Source: Nereocystis luetkeana (lineage: Eukaryota > Sar > Phaeophyceae > Laminariales > Laminariaceae). From it: a stretch of DNA of 64,000 nt. Position 1 is the first letter of the stretch, and each line of letters starts with the position of its first letter. Positions 58,201 to 64,000 of the stretch are shown here, piece after piece. The translations under genes and the position numbers were made by a program. Under the pieces are notes generated by a model. It worked only from the letters and a program-made list of their open reading frames with translations, searched no databases and was not told the DNA's origin. The stretch is taken from positions 2,906,975 through 2,970,974 of the forward strand of contig JARUPZ010000020.1 in assembly GCA_031213475.1 (NCBI GenBank). Reading direction: 5' to 3'.

Positions 58201-60787
58201 CCCTTCAACAACTCAATCGAGTAATTGTTTAACGTTGAAGTAGAAATAGCTCATGTAATTATAAGAACCGTTCAAGTAGAAGCAGATGGTGTAAATGGGT
58301 CCCTATGTATCCCGCACGTAAGGCTCACCCAGAAAATGTGTGGTTTCATTTGTTAGCTCAAACTTCTCCAAGCGCTGCCGCATACTGCTGTACAGATATG
58401 CTGTTTAATACTACTGTACGTGTGTAACGGCGAGCGTAAACGTACGTGTTAATATTATTTGCGCCTACCGCCGTCTCACCCTCCACCACCACTCCCACCG
58501 CACACTCACGGCCACGCCGCGATGTCCCCCCAAACCTTCGGCCAACATTTCTACAAACCCCGAAGCTTCCACTGTTTTGTTGTACGCTGGATGTTTTCTA
58601 CGGCATAGAGGTTTGCCTTTTAGGGGTCGCACCTAAATATGTTTTCGTGAGGCCCCTTCCTCACTTGATTATAGTATTGGAGCCCTGCACCTCGCCCTAT
58701 AAGGCTGATTTTGATCAAAGCTAAAAGTGCAACCTGATAAACAACTCCAAAGCCTAGGTGTAACACGAACAGCATTGCAAAATACTATAGTTACGCGGGA
58801 GCATAGGTTCAGGACTCGTCATAAGACACTAAAAACTGTATATTCCGGCATTTTTAACAAGTGCATTTGGTTCTGGTTACTACTGTAGGTTTCCCTGTAA
58901 TGTTGTGACGAAGGAGCAACGTCAGTCAGGATAAAAAAGTGCCACCACGATCGCAGCACGCGTTCCTGGTACTATCACCCTGGGTGATAGCACTATACCC
59001 TGGATGACAGTGCCAGGGAAAAGTCACCGACGTACCGTACAGAATGTTGAGCTTTTATCACCGGGGGGGTAGATCGTTTCTTCAGCGCTCGTTGTCTCGA
59101 CGCTAAAGTCGGTCGAACATCCTATTTTCGGAAGGCTCACCTCGACTAGGTCTTTCCCGAAAATATATTAAGGCCGTCGCTCGGTATTGACAACTTTCTC
59201 GGTTTCGGACAAATCAAGCGCTGTGGACTCAATTCTGTGTTATGCTACTGTATACCTACAGTAGTATCCTTCACGAGGCTGCATAAAAACCCCCCACGCG
59301 CGCTTTTGATCTCGGCATAAGGTATCTCACGCAGCTTGCCACTGGGAGTTTCGACGAAAGCCTCGGCCTCACAGCTGACGTGAGGTGTCTTTTTGAGTTG
59401 TTGCAGTCAAAAAGATTGTCTCGAACGCGGCGAACTCGACGTTGTTACTCCGCCCCCCCCCAGCGTATGCGTGTTGGCTGATGATGACTTTCGGTTCCGC
59501 AAAACGATGCCACCTCTATCGCAGGCCAGACGCCTCGCCGTGCGCCTCCTGGTGGACGAGTTCAGAGTGGGCACCAGCGCGGGGGGCGCCTCGCTCGCCC
59601 GAATGCTCCTTTCACCACGTGCTTGTTTCGATCAAGGCGGTCCTAACGCACGGGGACCCTCCGACGTAAGCTTCGAGAGTCGGCGGGGTGGTAGGGAGGG
59701 GAGGGACCCTCGGAGGGGAAACTACGGCGGCGGCGGCGGCAGCGGCAGCGGCAGCGGCAGCGGCAGCGGCGGCGGTGGCGATGGCGGTGGCAGTGGTGGT
59801 GGTCGTGGCGTGGGAGTGGCGCGGGAGGAAGACTCCGGCATTGCACTTCTGGGGAGGTTGCTACACAACCAAAAGTACCTGGAAGAGACGGACAAGGAGA
59901 GGTAACGTGAATGGGGTGGCGCCAAGTTCAAAAGACTGTCACGGTTTTCCTTCACACCGGCGGCCGAAAGACGGTAGGCAGAGTTCTTGTCTCCACGCAT
60001 GTATCGTGCCCGGTGCTAGGTACAACTTTCGTCGTGCAACTTTCACACACGCATGCGCTGTAATGGCTTTCTCTCGATCGCGCACACATCCGCGCGAATG
60101 AATGCGGTTCTGCAAATTAGGGGAATAGACAATATTGCATTCATTTCCTAAAAACCAAGACGCATGCACCGTAGTGAGGAGGGAGCTGGAGCGTATGTAG
60201 GGCGATAATAGTACTACCACTACTACCACTACTACTACAACTACTGCAACTACTACTACTACTACTACTGCCACTACTACTGCCACTACTACTACTACTA
60301 CTGTTGCTACTACTACTGCTACTAGATTACCCGTCAAGCGCTGTCGTGAGCAACCCACGAAAACCTCCCACGTACCCCCGCTGCCGTGGAACGGGTCACT
60401 GGCCACAGATTCCCGATTCTTCTGAACGGTCTGGTAGAAGTACTTCTGCGCGGGGATGACTTCCCCCGCGCCCACCCCTCGGCGGCTGCGGCGGCCGACA
60501 GCAGTAGCGACAGCGACGAAGGAACTGACGGCGACCGCAAGAACGCCTCCAAATTCGTCAACGGCGACGACGACCTTAACACCTCCGATTTCGATCGCGG
60601 TGGCAAAAACTCAGATGCCGCCCCGAAAGATCATCTCCTGGACGCTTCCTGTGACGGAACAGGGGTTTCCTGGCAAGACCTGGCCGACCCCGCCGCGCGC
60701 GTCTGGGCGGCGTGCCGACCCTGTGACGCGAACCAGTTGCGTGCCATTGACGCGATTTTTGGGGAAATGTTTCGAGTCCGGCTGTAG
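38954..60787 (+). CDS. Large multi-exon gene, helical protein of unknown function (weak FANCI resemblance)
   Basis: At least 13 coding parts: 38954(or 39086)-39529, 42370-42525, 45146-45286, 45778-45812, 47116-47344, 48358-48499, 49265-49460, 50936-51093, 51793-51919, 53504-53612, 55157-55240, 59525-59901, 60409-60787. From the fifth part on, every donor/acceptor pair is GT-AG and codon phase matches each time, which chance would not give. The product is about 900 residues: a disordered start with poly-Gly, then amphipathic helices (MVVHTVKEIKRWTQAALKS, LVLACLDVLG, ARRLAVRLLVDEF) split by acidic and Ser/Gly linkers and a basic patch GKKRKRRDDDD. Order and shape of two segments recall the middle of FANCI (a DNA-repair helical solenoid), but this comes from memory and is weak. 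It could be any HEAT-like protein. Confidence 0.65.
39910..39952. repeat. ACT microsatellite
   Basis: Ten ACT units in the first intron of the large plus-strand gene. Confidence 0.85.
40905..41080. mobile_element. hAT-like element with GGTCA expansion
   Basis: CACGGGCAGGGTCGGGTCGG with (GGTCA)n at the left and GACCCGATCCGTGAACAGTCC at the right. Related by its ends to the 7856 and 12312 copies. Confidence 0.45.
41575..41680. repeat. Facing poly(G) and poly(C) runs
   Basis: A G run of about 20 at 41577-41597 and a C run of about 30 at 41647-41676. A further C run lies at 41425-41455. Confidence 0.85.
41677..41952 (+). repeat. Family C repeat, 3' half, poly(C) end
   Basis: TGGAAATGCCTACACCGGAA through AGTCCGCCTCACAAGCGGTT to CCTATCGAGTA plus poly(C). 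It starts directly at a C run. Confidence 0.75.
42370..42525 (+). CDS. Exon 2 of the large plus-strand gene
   Basis: Acceptor GGAATCAACAG, donor CCAGG|GTGAGA, phase 0 at both ends; 52 codons starting DLDSFVLPASFYRAIASAED and ending GVASPVAR. Confidence 0.65.
42930..43545. repeat. 123-bp minisatellite (higher-order, about five units)
   Basis: TAGGGTGGGGGACGGTCAGT recurs at 43061, 43184, 43307 and 43430, a period of exactly 123. Each unit is two related halves, GTCAAACCGCGGTGTCATAG and GTCAAGTTGCGGTCTCCTTG, each after GGTCAGTCAAGGG. 123 is 41 codons, so a 216-residue repeating frame stays open; I treat it as an artefact. Lies in an intron. Confidence 0.95.
43683..43784. mobile_element. Palindromic MITE (family B), diverged
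   Basis: GACCCTTTTAGTACTACAGCAG and CTGCAGTCCTGAGAGGGT arms; TACAG is inserted after TAC in the left arm. Confidence 0.7.
44776..45026. mobile_element. TIR element (family F)
   Basis: GTGTTCTACGATAGAGGTT to CTCTATATCGTAGAACGC; same interior blocks as 30383-30608. It lies just upstream of exon 3 of the large plus-strand gene. Confidence 0.75.
45146..45286 (+). CDS. Exon 3 of the large plus-strand gene
   Basis: Acceptor CCGTGCGATAG, donor GCAATG|GTGCGA, phase 0 at both ends; 47 codons with MGLETLREYLCMNGRDAID and TLTRALLGSWEASAAM, both helical. Confidence 0.65.
45415..45475. repeat. GA microsatellite then G-rich run
   Basis: (AG)17 followed by GGGAGAGGGGGGGG. Confidence 0.95.
45770..45812 (+). 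CDS. Exon 4 of the large plus-strand gene (limits uncertain)
   Basis: LVQAIAWFVEDG. Acceptor GCATGTCAG would start the exon at 45770 in the wrong phase; ACCACAAG starts it at 45778 in phase 0. Donor GATGG|GTGGGG fits acceptor CCGTAG of the next exon. The alternative GGA|GTGCCG (45819) with exon 5 starting at 47105 also keeps phase. Confidence 0.5.
46077..46318. repeat. ATC/CATC microsatellite
   Basis: About 80 ATC-type units with CGTC and ACC variants. Gives poly-Ser, poly-Asp and poly-Met frames up to 176 residues, which I reject as genes. Confidence 0.95.
46517..46835. mobile_element. Cluster of three family A MITEs, partly nested
   Basis: One full element at about 46540-46656 with duplicated left ends in front (TTACGGGGGACCATA occurs twice), a right-half element to about 46749 and another at 46745-46835. 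The last abuts the family F element that begins at 46837. Confidence 0.75.
46837..47081. mobile_element. TIR element (family F), reverse copy
   Basis: GCGTTCTACGATAGAGGTAG to ACCTCTCTCGTAGAACGC; interior reversed relative to 30383-30608. It ends 35 bases before exon 5 of the large plus-strand gene. Confidence 0.75.
47116..47344 (+). CDS. Exon 5 of the large plus-strand gene
   Basis: DVHVKLPRVLRSSFEGN, a polar loop, then GLGLEVLLQCLVQDEDEPF; donor GAAAAG|GTACCA in phase 0. Confidence 0.7.
47370..47720. repeat. GATC-rich repeat (family E-like)
   Basis: Two similar halves with CAGATCATC, TTCCCGCTTGATGATCTAG and GATAGATCATCCC; low complexity based on GATC and ATCTAC. Confidence 0.6.
47951..48060. 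mobile_element. Palindromic MITE (family B), diverged
   Basis: ACGGCTGCAGTCCCG and GACTGCGGTCCTAAGAGC arms; one arm has a short duplication of the GTCCCG block. Confidence 0.6.
48358..48499 (+). CDS. Exon 6 of the large plus-strand gene (acidic linker)
   Basis: Strong acceptor TTCTCTTATTTTCAAG, donor CACTG|GTATGT, phase 0 to 1. Encodes a charged, disordered stretch AAEGEEDLRPSPPDEGG and a Ser-rich end. Confidence 0.75.
48525..48795. repeat. Degenerate 15-bp tandem repeat (GGGGTTGCAATTA)
   Basis: About 17 units of GGGGTTGCAATTAGG with changes. Confidence 0.8.
48917..49216 (+). repeat. Family C repeat, 3' half
   Basis: CACAATACTCCCATTGCTGTC to CCTACCGAGTACACCC; it ends with a shorter C run. 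It ends 49 bases before exon 7 of the large plus-strand gene. Confidence 0.75.
49265..49460 (+). CDS. Exon 7 of the large plus-strand gene
   Basis: Acceptor CTTTTCTTCGTCAG, donor GACCAG|GTGAGC, phase 1 to 2. Helical: SVAIIGNYVRADADTAGAFF, DIIPKVVLLASEGG, RVPRRLAAVLRSLVG. Confidence 0.8.
49505..49795. repeat. TATAGTGTA tandem repeat split by a family A MITE
   Basis: TATAGTGTGTATAGT-type units at 49515-49570 continue at 49687-49790 on the other side of the MITE at 49571-49690, showing insertion of the MITE into the array. Confidence 0.7.
49571..49690. mobile_element. TIR-type MITE (family A)
   Basis: TTACGGGGGGGCATAGTTAA to TTAACTATGGTCCCCCGTAA, both ends clear. Confidence 0.85.
49968..50081. 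mobile_element. TIR-type MITE (family A) with a TACCAGGTA insertion in one terminus
   Basis: TTACGGGGGACCATAGTTAA to TTAACTATGGTCCCCCGTAA. TACCAGGTA at 49985-49993 splits the left terminus between TTAATA and the GGACC-like block. Confidence 0.85.
50370..50880. repeat. GATCTATCTGAT tandem low-complexity array
   Basis: More than 40 GATC-centred units such as GATGATCTATCTGATGATC. On the minus strand it reads as repeating Asp-His-Gln; not a gene. It runs up to about 55 bases before exon 8 of the large plus-strand gene. Confidence 0.85.
50936..51093 (+). CDS. Exon 8 of the large plus-strand gene
   Basis: Acceptor CTCCCCTAGCAG, donor CAGGAG|GTACGA, phase 2 to 1. TRNSFNVERMVVHTVKEIKR is the segment that most recalls FANCI. 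Confidence 0.8.
51793..51919 (+). CDS. Exon 9 of the large plus-strand gene
   Basis: Acceptor CTTTTTGGCACCAG, donor ATCAG|GTGACA, phase 1 to 2. A basic/acidic patch GKKRKRRDDDDGK (possible nuclear signal) precedes the helix GLVLACLDVLGPTASCMTLI. Confidence 0.8.
51970..52270. mobile_element. Three family A-type MITEs in tandem (one canonical, two variant)
   Basis: A canonical copy at 51970-52075 is followed by two relatives (52076-52170 and 52171-52270) with CAGGACC-type ends, AAAAACCCACATATTCTAG interiors and altered termini. The third carries TACCAGGTA at 52209-52217, which the second lacks. Confidence 0.7.
52268..52810 (-). repeat. Family C repeat, reverse, with duplicated end
   Basis: Two copies of the ACCGACxxGGCAG...GCACCAAGCGCGAAGCG block separated by a GGGGGTGGGTGTACTCGATA end, then CACTTCCAGAGACAGCAATGG and CGACAACCAGCTGTGGGCGA. 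Confidence 0.75.
53504..53612 (+). CDS. Exon 10 of the large plus-strand gene
   Basis: Acceptor CGACAACGCAG, donor GCTCAG|GTATAC, phase 2 to 0. KATLRSAVADAVLEYRRTS. Confidence 0.75.
53690..53815 (+). repeat. Two family D repeats in tandem, each with poly(C) end
   Basis: AAGGCATGCAACAAATAAGC plus poly(C), then GGGATGCGTGGTTAATGGTC...CAATGAGTACTCCCC. Confidence 0.7.
53826..54490 (+). repeat. Family C repeat, full copy with repeated ends
   Basis: GTTAGGTTGGGTTGGCGTCG to CCTATCGAGTACACC plus poly(C) at about 54354, then two shorter terminal repeats with further C runs up to 54490. Family A begins at 54496. Confidence 0.75.
54496..54607. mobile_element. TIR-type MITE (family A), reference copy
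   Basis: TATTACGGGGGACCATAGTT and its exact inverse at the right enclose an interior without any TACCAGGTA, TCTATATATTTACCC. Confidence 0.9.
54765..55113 (+). repeat. Family D then family C (3' half), both with poly(C) ends
   Basis: GACGCGTGGTCAATGATAAA...GACGAGTACAA plus poly(C), directly followed by GCCTACGCCGGAAATTAAAT to CCTATCGAGTACACC plus poly(C). Confidence 0.75.
55157..55240 (+). CDS. Exon 11 of the large plus-strand gene
   Basis: Acceptor GCGGCTGGCAG, donor GCCGAG|GTGAGG, phase 0 both ends; 28 codons, ACLLGVLSSLAEDGFVCVRL, a HEAT-like helix pair in character. Confidence 0.75.
55600..56060. other. No gene recognised
   Basis: Contains a small duplicated motif TTTGCCTTGCxAGGCAAAAT (two copies near 55630 and 55665) and a short open frame with no coding signs. 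Confidence 0.35.
56062..56207. repeat. 29-bp minisatellite, five units
   Basis: GATAGCACCTGCGTGTAGCA starts at 56062, 56091, 56120, 56149 and 56178, period exactly 29, with only three substitutions overall. Confidence 0.95.
57040..57320 (+). repeat. GATC-rich dispersed repeat (family E)
   Basis: GTTTCCTGGGTTGGATC, the CTGCCCTAGAAGGCAG hairpin, CTCTCACAACGGCAG and ACAGTAGATC in the same order as the 10835 copy. Confidence 0.65.
57836..57946. mobile_element. Palindromic MITE (family B)
   Basis: AGCCCTTTTAGGACTGCAGTC and CAAAACGGGACTGGAGTTG...AAGGGGTTAA arms. The left arm has a short internal duplication (GGGGGCGATTGGGGAC). Confidence 0.75.
57950..58235. repeat. AT-rich tandem array (CAACTCAATTAAGTA...TTCAC)
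   Basis: About eleven degenerate units of roughly 25 bases with the core CAACTCAA(T/A)xAAGTA and TATTCAC. Confidence 0.75.
58587..58903. mobile_element. Partial family F element and a variant family A MITE
   Basis: TTTTCTACGGCATAGAGGTTT with a truncated family F interior (to about 58715), then a variant family A at 58790-58903 with TACTGTA inserted in its right terminus (58881-58887). Confidence 0.55.
59525..59901 (+). CDS. Exon 12 of the large plus-strand gene
   Basis: Acceptor CACCTCTATCGCAG, donor GAGAG|GTAACG, phase 0 to 2. ARRLAVRLLVDEFRVGTS, then a Gly/Ser repeat of GGC codons, then GIALLGRLLHNQKYLEETDK. A strong GTAAGC donor at 59666 could give a shorter form, removing the Gly/Ser part. 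Confidence 0.75.
60190..60325. repeat. ACT microsatellite
   Basis: About 40 ACT-type units in the last intron of the large plus-strand gene. Confidence 0.9.
60409..60787 (+). CDS. Exon 13 (last) of the large plus-strand gene
   Basis: Acceptor CACTGGCCACAG, phase 2, ends TAG at 60785. FPILLNGLVEVLLRGDDFPR, an acidic Ser/Asp-rich stretch, and VSWQDLADPAARVWAACRPC with a final helix. The last ten codons (IFGEMFRVRL) and the stop lie in the first unit of the downstream tandem array. Confidence 0.75.
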
Positions 60788-61770
60788 GTGGCGGCGAGCG
60801 CGGGAGGGCGGAGTCGCTTGACGCAACACATTGGAAGGCATGTCTCAAGTCTAGTAGATACAATTTGGGGGGCATATTGTACGTAGTTCGAGTAGGAATG
60901 CAGGCGAGCTAGGACGGAATTGCTTGGCGCGATACATTGGGGGGGAGACGAGTTTCAAGTTCGGTACAAGGAGATATTTTGTTGGGGACACACTGTGATT
61001 GCGGTTTGGATATAGACGAGCGTGAGGGTGGACTTTCTCGGCGCAATGCATTGGAAGGAGACATGTTTCAAGCTCGGTAGATAATTTTTGGGAACACAGC
61101 TCGAGTCCGATTCGAGACAAGAGCGGAGACGGAACTGCTCGGCGCGATAGAGTGGGAAACATGCTTCAGGTTCGGTATGCGTAGACACGTTTTGGGAACG
61201 TAGGTCGAGTGCAGACGTTGACGAGAGCGAAGACGGGCATGCTTGTCGTGAGACCTTGAGGGAAACATTTTTCGCGTTCTATTGCATAGGCGAGGATCGC
61301 GGGCGTAGCTGCTATATATACACTGGCGGGGGATGTTTCAAATTCGATAAAATAACCTGAAAACAAAAAGGAGGGGACGCCAGTAGGGTGCGCCCCCCTG
61401 TCGCGCAATATATTACATATTGTTGTATCTTGGAGATGGAGCGGACTACAGAGAGGCAGACTCCTTCTCAGGCGACAGCGAGACTCTACAACAGCAAAAC
61501 GACAAACTAGAATCAGGTAGAAACCTCACGTGATTTTTCGAGTCTCGGCTGTAGGCGTGGTGCGGGGGTGGTTGTTCTACGCGATATCTGGGACACACGT
61601 TCCGGGGTTTGGTAGAGACAAGCGCTAGATCATTTCGCTGAGTTTTGATGGACGTTTTTTCGAGTTTGTTATTTTATAGGCGAGCGTGGCGTGGGGAGGG
61701 TTGACTGGGCGATAGATCGACCTGATATTTTGGGGCGCACGGTTTGAGTTTGGTGGTGGAGACACGATTC
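60755..61770. repeat. Degenerate minisatellite, about 105-120 bp units, beginning inside the last exon
   Basis: Units share TTTTGGGGAAA-type starts, TTCGAGTCCGGCTGTAG-like and GAGCGxGGxxGGxxTTGCTxGGCGC-like blocks and CATTGGAAGGxATGTTTCAAG. About eight diverged units follow each other. The first contains the end of the coding sequence and its TAG. Confidence 0.7.
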
Positions 61771-62069
61771 GGTGAAGAAAATTTCGGTAGTAGATTTCTT
61801 TTCGAACGACAACAAATAACTCCCTACTACAGCAGTAAAATAGTACCGTGGAAGACAGTGATCGCAACCAAAATGTGCTGTGTAAACATTGGGGAAATAT
61901 ACGTTTTTTGGGCCCATCGTGGGTTCTCATTCTTACCCATTAGCCCACCCGGAACAGTACGTGCCCCGCTTTTTGACCCCAGGAGGTACGGGAAAAACTG
62001 GCCCGCCGTAAAAAGAGTCCGCCACGCGTATCGGACAGACCACAGGCCCCCACGTAATGAACTACAGCA

Positions 62070-62260
62070 CACCTTTCAGGGCAGATATCTGTATGATCTG
62101 TATGGTATGTATGATATGTACGATCCAGATCATGTTGCCGGGTGGTAGCCTTACAATCTGCATGGTCTGCAACAGCAGCACATGTTTCCTGGGTTGGATA
62201 TTTACTCTACAGGTCCTGCACAACATCTCAGAACGGCGGGTTAACCCAGGGGGCACAGGA
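62070..62260 (+). repeat. GATC-rich dispersed repeat (family E)
   Basis: GATCATGTTGCCGGGTGGTA, ATGTTTCCTGGGTTGGAT and CACAACATCTCAGAACGGCGG; the hairpin part is diverged. Confidence 0.6.
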
Positions 62261-62699
62261 AATCGCGCCCGGCATCGCTGCACGCCGCTCTTGGCAGATG
62301 GAAACCCCAGGTCAACAACCAAAATAGAGGGAACATAGCGAAATCGATTTGTTCGTTGCATCGTTCCAGATCTGCCTCGTGCTTTCCAATTATATGTCGT
62401 ACGTAGACCAGTCTACTGGCGTGAAAGGAAGCATGCCTACGCTGTGAAAACCCGGGGGCTGCCTAGGAAGACCGCAGCCGCCCCTGACGGTTTCTGACCG
62501 CACACTTCCTTCATACCGCGGACAGATCGTGATCTACCTGTAGGTCATAACGATCCCGTCCAGGTAATCACGTGTGCAAGATCTACCGTAGATAACGTAG
62601 GTCCTACCCAAGGCGAACGTGTAGGTAAGAGCTGTAATCATGCATATCACAGATCCTACAGATCATGGTACAGATCCCGCCGAAACGTTACGCGTATCA

Positions 62700-62768
62700 T
62701 ACATGCACATATATATTTATATTTACATATTTATATATATATATTTATATATATATATTTATATATAA
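62700..62768. repeat. TATATATTTATA low-complexity tract
   Basis: Alternating TATATAT and TTTATA units next to the 33-bp minisatellite. Confidence 0.9.
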
Positions 62769-62799
62769 TCCATGAATATCGATAATGTGGCCGTAAATA

Positions 62800-63062
62800 T
62801 AATGCCCGTTTGGACTCTGACAACAATAGTTATACCGCCCGTTTGGACTCTGACAACAATAGTTATAGTGCCCGTTTGGACTCTGACAACAATAGTTATA
62901 GTGCCCGTTTGGACTCTGACAACAATAGTTATAGTGCCCGTTTGGACTCTGACAACAATAGTTATAGTGCCCGTTTGGACTCTGACAACAATAGTTATAG
63001 TGCCCGTTTGGACTCTGATAATAACATTTATAATGCCCGCTGGGACTCTGATAATAACATTC
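62800..63062. repeat. 33-bp minisatellite, eight units
   Basis: TGCCCGTTTGGACTCTGACA recurs every 33 bases with few substitutions. 33 is a multiple of 3, so repeating frames stay open on both strands (for example SARLDSDNNSY units); I see no start, splice or domain that would make this a gene. Confidence 0.95.
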
Positions 63063-63223
63063 AACGTAGCTTATGTTCGCGTCCGTATTGGTCTATAACC
63101 AAATAGAGCTCTGATTTGTCACAGGGGTGGACCACTTCCTGGTCCTGGATACCAGCCCAATCAACTCCCCATATTCCCGTTAGCCCGAGATAATATCGTA
63201 TGAAAAAATGCAAGATATCACAC

Positions 63224-63350
63224 CCGGTGATATGCATTTCAGAGCTGATTGTCTCGGCAACCAGCCTGTTGGCCACGGACAATATCTCGCCGGAGATCTT
63301 TCCAATGAGTCGGTGTCGCTTTTTGGCCGTGTGTTTCGGTGCTGCTCTCC
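63224..63350 (-). CDS. Candidate exon, minus strand, right-edge gene
   Basis: Reads KKRHRLIGKISGEILSVANR and LVAETISSEMHIT, ending at donor ACCGG|GTGTGA. A stop lies just upstream, so an acceptor near 63345-63352 (GACAATAAG or GGAGAGCAG) is needed. Helical and basic; family not recognised. Confidence 0.4.
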
Positions 63351-63473
63351 CTTATTGTCGAGAACATCACGCGGGGAAAACATCCGTCGAGGGGGGCGTC
63401 CTGTAGCTATCTGGCGTGTTTCACGGTAACCCCGTTCCAATTCCACGAACACACGCACGTGTCTAACATCTCG

Positions 63474-63863
63474 CTATCTCGAGCGATCGCTCCCACTCTT
63501 GCTCCCTCTGCTGGTAACAGAAGACGCCCCCCCGCCCCCGGCCGCTGCCGCCCACCCCCGCCCCCCTCTTCCTGACGACGACGATGCCTCCTGAAAGCTA
63601 CTCCCCCCTTGGCTCCTCGAGGATGCCACGGACCCGACACTGCCCCCCCCGTCCACTGATATTCGTCGACTACTAACGTCTCCTCGATCCTTCCACCCCC
63701 CGCCTCCGGTGGGTTTTCCACCGGGCAGGCTCGCTGACCTAGTCGTCTTTTTCATGGCGCGGGGTGGGCGGGCTTGCAAGATACCGGTTTCTGGGGTAAC
63801 TTTTTTGCTGCTGTTGTCTCCCGATCCTCCCCCTCCCCCCCGGACCTCTTTCGGCTTGACCAC
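63474..63863 (-). CDS. Candidate exon, minus strand, Ser/Gly-rich, right-edge gene
   Basis: Follows acceptor CACACGAACAG and reads VVKPKEVRGGGGGSGDNSSK, then a disordered Ser/Gly/Arg stretch with RSASLPGGKPTGGG and VSSRRISVDGGGSVG, ending at a stop at 63474 or at an unrecognised donor before it. Earlier exons would lie beyond the window. How it connects to 63224-63350 is not resolved. Confidence 0.5.
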   Translation of the reverse strand: MVKPKEVRGGGGGSGDNSSKKVTPETGILQARPPRAMKKTTRSASLPGGKPTGGGGWKDRGDVSSRRISVDGGGSVGSVASSRSQGGSSFQEASSSSGRGGRGWAAAAGGGGASSVTSRGSKSGSDRSR

Positions 63864-63879
63864 CTGTTCGTGTGCGTTC

Positions 63880-64000
63880 GCGCGTGCGCGCGTGCGTGCG
63901 TGCGTGCGTGTGCGTATTGTTGTTATTATCACTTTTATTATTATTATTATTATCATTACAATTATTATTTGGGTTATTCTTATTTATTGTTTAATAGTAT
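63880..64000. repeat. GCGT and ATT microsatellites
   Basis: (GCGTGC)n followed by (TTA)n at the window edge. Confidence 0.85.

Noticed and set aside
62759-63106. Repeat-protein frames on both strands
   Set aside because: They follow the 33-bp minisatellite, which is open in several frames at once.
1-64000. CRISPR arrays, bacterial operons, rRNA genes
   Set aside because: The tandem arrays lack unique spacers, genes are spliced and nuclear in style, and no conserved rRNA blocks are seen.

Overview
This is nuclear DNA from a eukaryote, most likely a photosynthetic stramenopile (brown-alga-like). Three things point there. A small gene at 5.95-8.96 kb starts with a signal peptide followed by a Gly|Phe-Val-Val-Pro junction and a Ser/Arg/Ala-rich stretch, which is the bipartite presequence used to reach secondary plastids in heterokont algae. 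The genes are made of short GC-rich exons separated by kilobase introns. The coding regions carry long Gly, Ser, Ala and Pro runs. The species is an inference; nothing in the window fixes it.

The window is mostly introns and repeats, and long open frames are nearly all repeat artefacts. Real exons were found by combining coding character with splice sites and by checking that codon phase is kept from exon to exon. This gives three well supported genes. (1) Plus strand, 5953-8960: a two-exon gene for a 142-residue, probably plastid-targeted protein with one membrane helix near its C-terminus; function unknown. (2) Minus strand, 38812 down to about 14088: a NAA60-type (NAT F) N-alpha-acetyltransferase spread over about 24.7 kb. 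Its GNAT motifs are clear, and it carries a very large Gly/Ser-rich insert and a low-complexity tail. (3) Plus strand, about 38954-60787: a gene of at least 13 exons for a helical protein of roughly 900 residues with acidic and Gly-rich linkers. It is unidentified; a resemblance to FANCI is possible but weak. Genes 2 and 3 start head to head, 0.14-0.27 kb apart, so they probably share a promoter region. Two less certain minus-strand pieces lie at 4928-5162 and at the right edge (63224-63863).

The non-coding part by region: 0-5 kb, a CAA/CAC microsatellite, a possible 700-bp TIR element and a triplicated local repeat; 6.3-8.9 kb, the intron of gene 1; 9-14 kb, several degenerate tandem arrays and a hAT-like element; 14-38.8 kb, introns of the acetyltransferase gene filled with MITEs, tRNA-derived SINEs with poly(G) ends, a 525-bp repeat ending in poly(C), microsatellites and a 210-bp satellite-like array; 39-60.8 kb, introns of gene 3 with the same families plus a 123-bp minisatellite; 60.8-64 kb, a minisatellite growing out of the last exon of gene 3, a 33-bp minisatellite and the edge gene.

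The most unusual signal is at small scale. Copies of one MITE family differ by 5- or 7-bp insertions that always fall at TA and turn it into TACCAGGTA or TACTGTA. The same palindromes occur throughout the window. They look like footprints left by TA-targeting transposons after excision, or like a very short mobile or expanding sequence.
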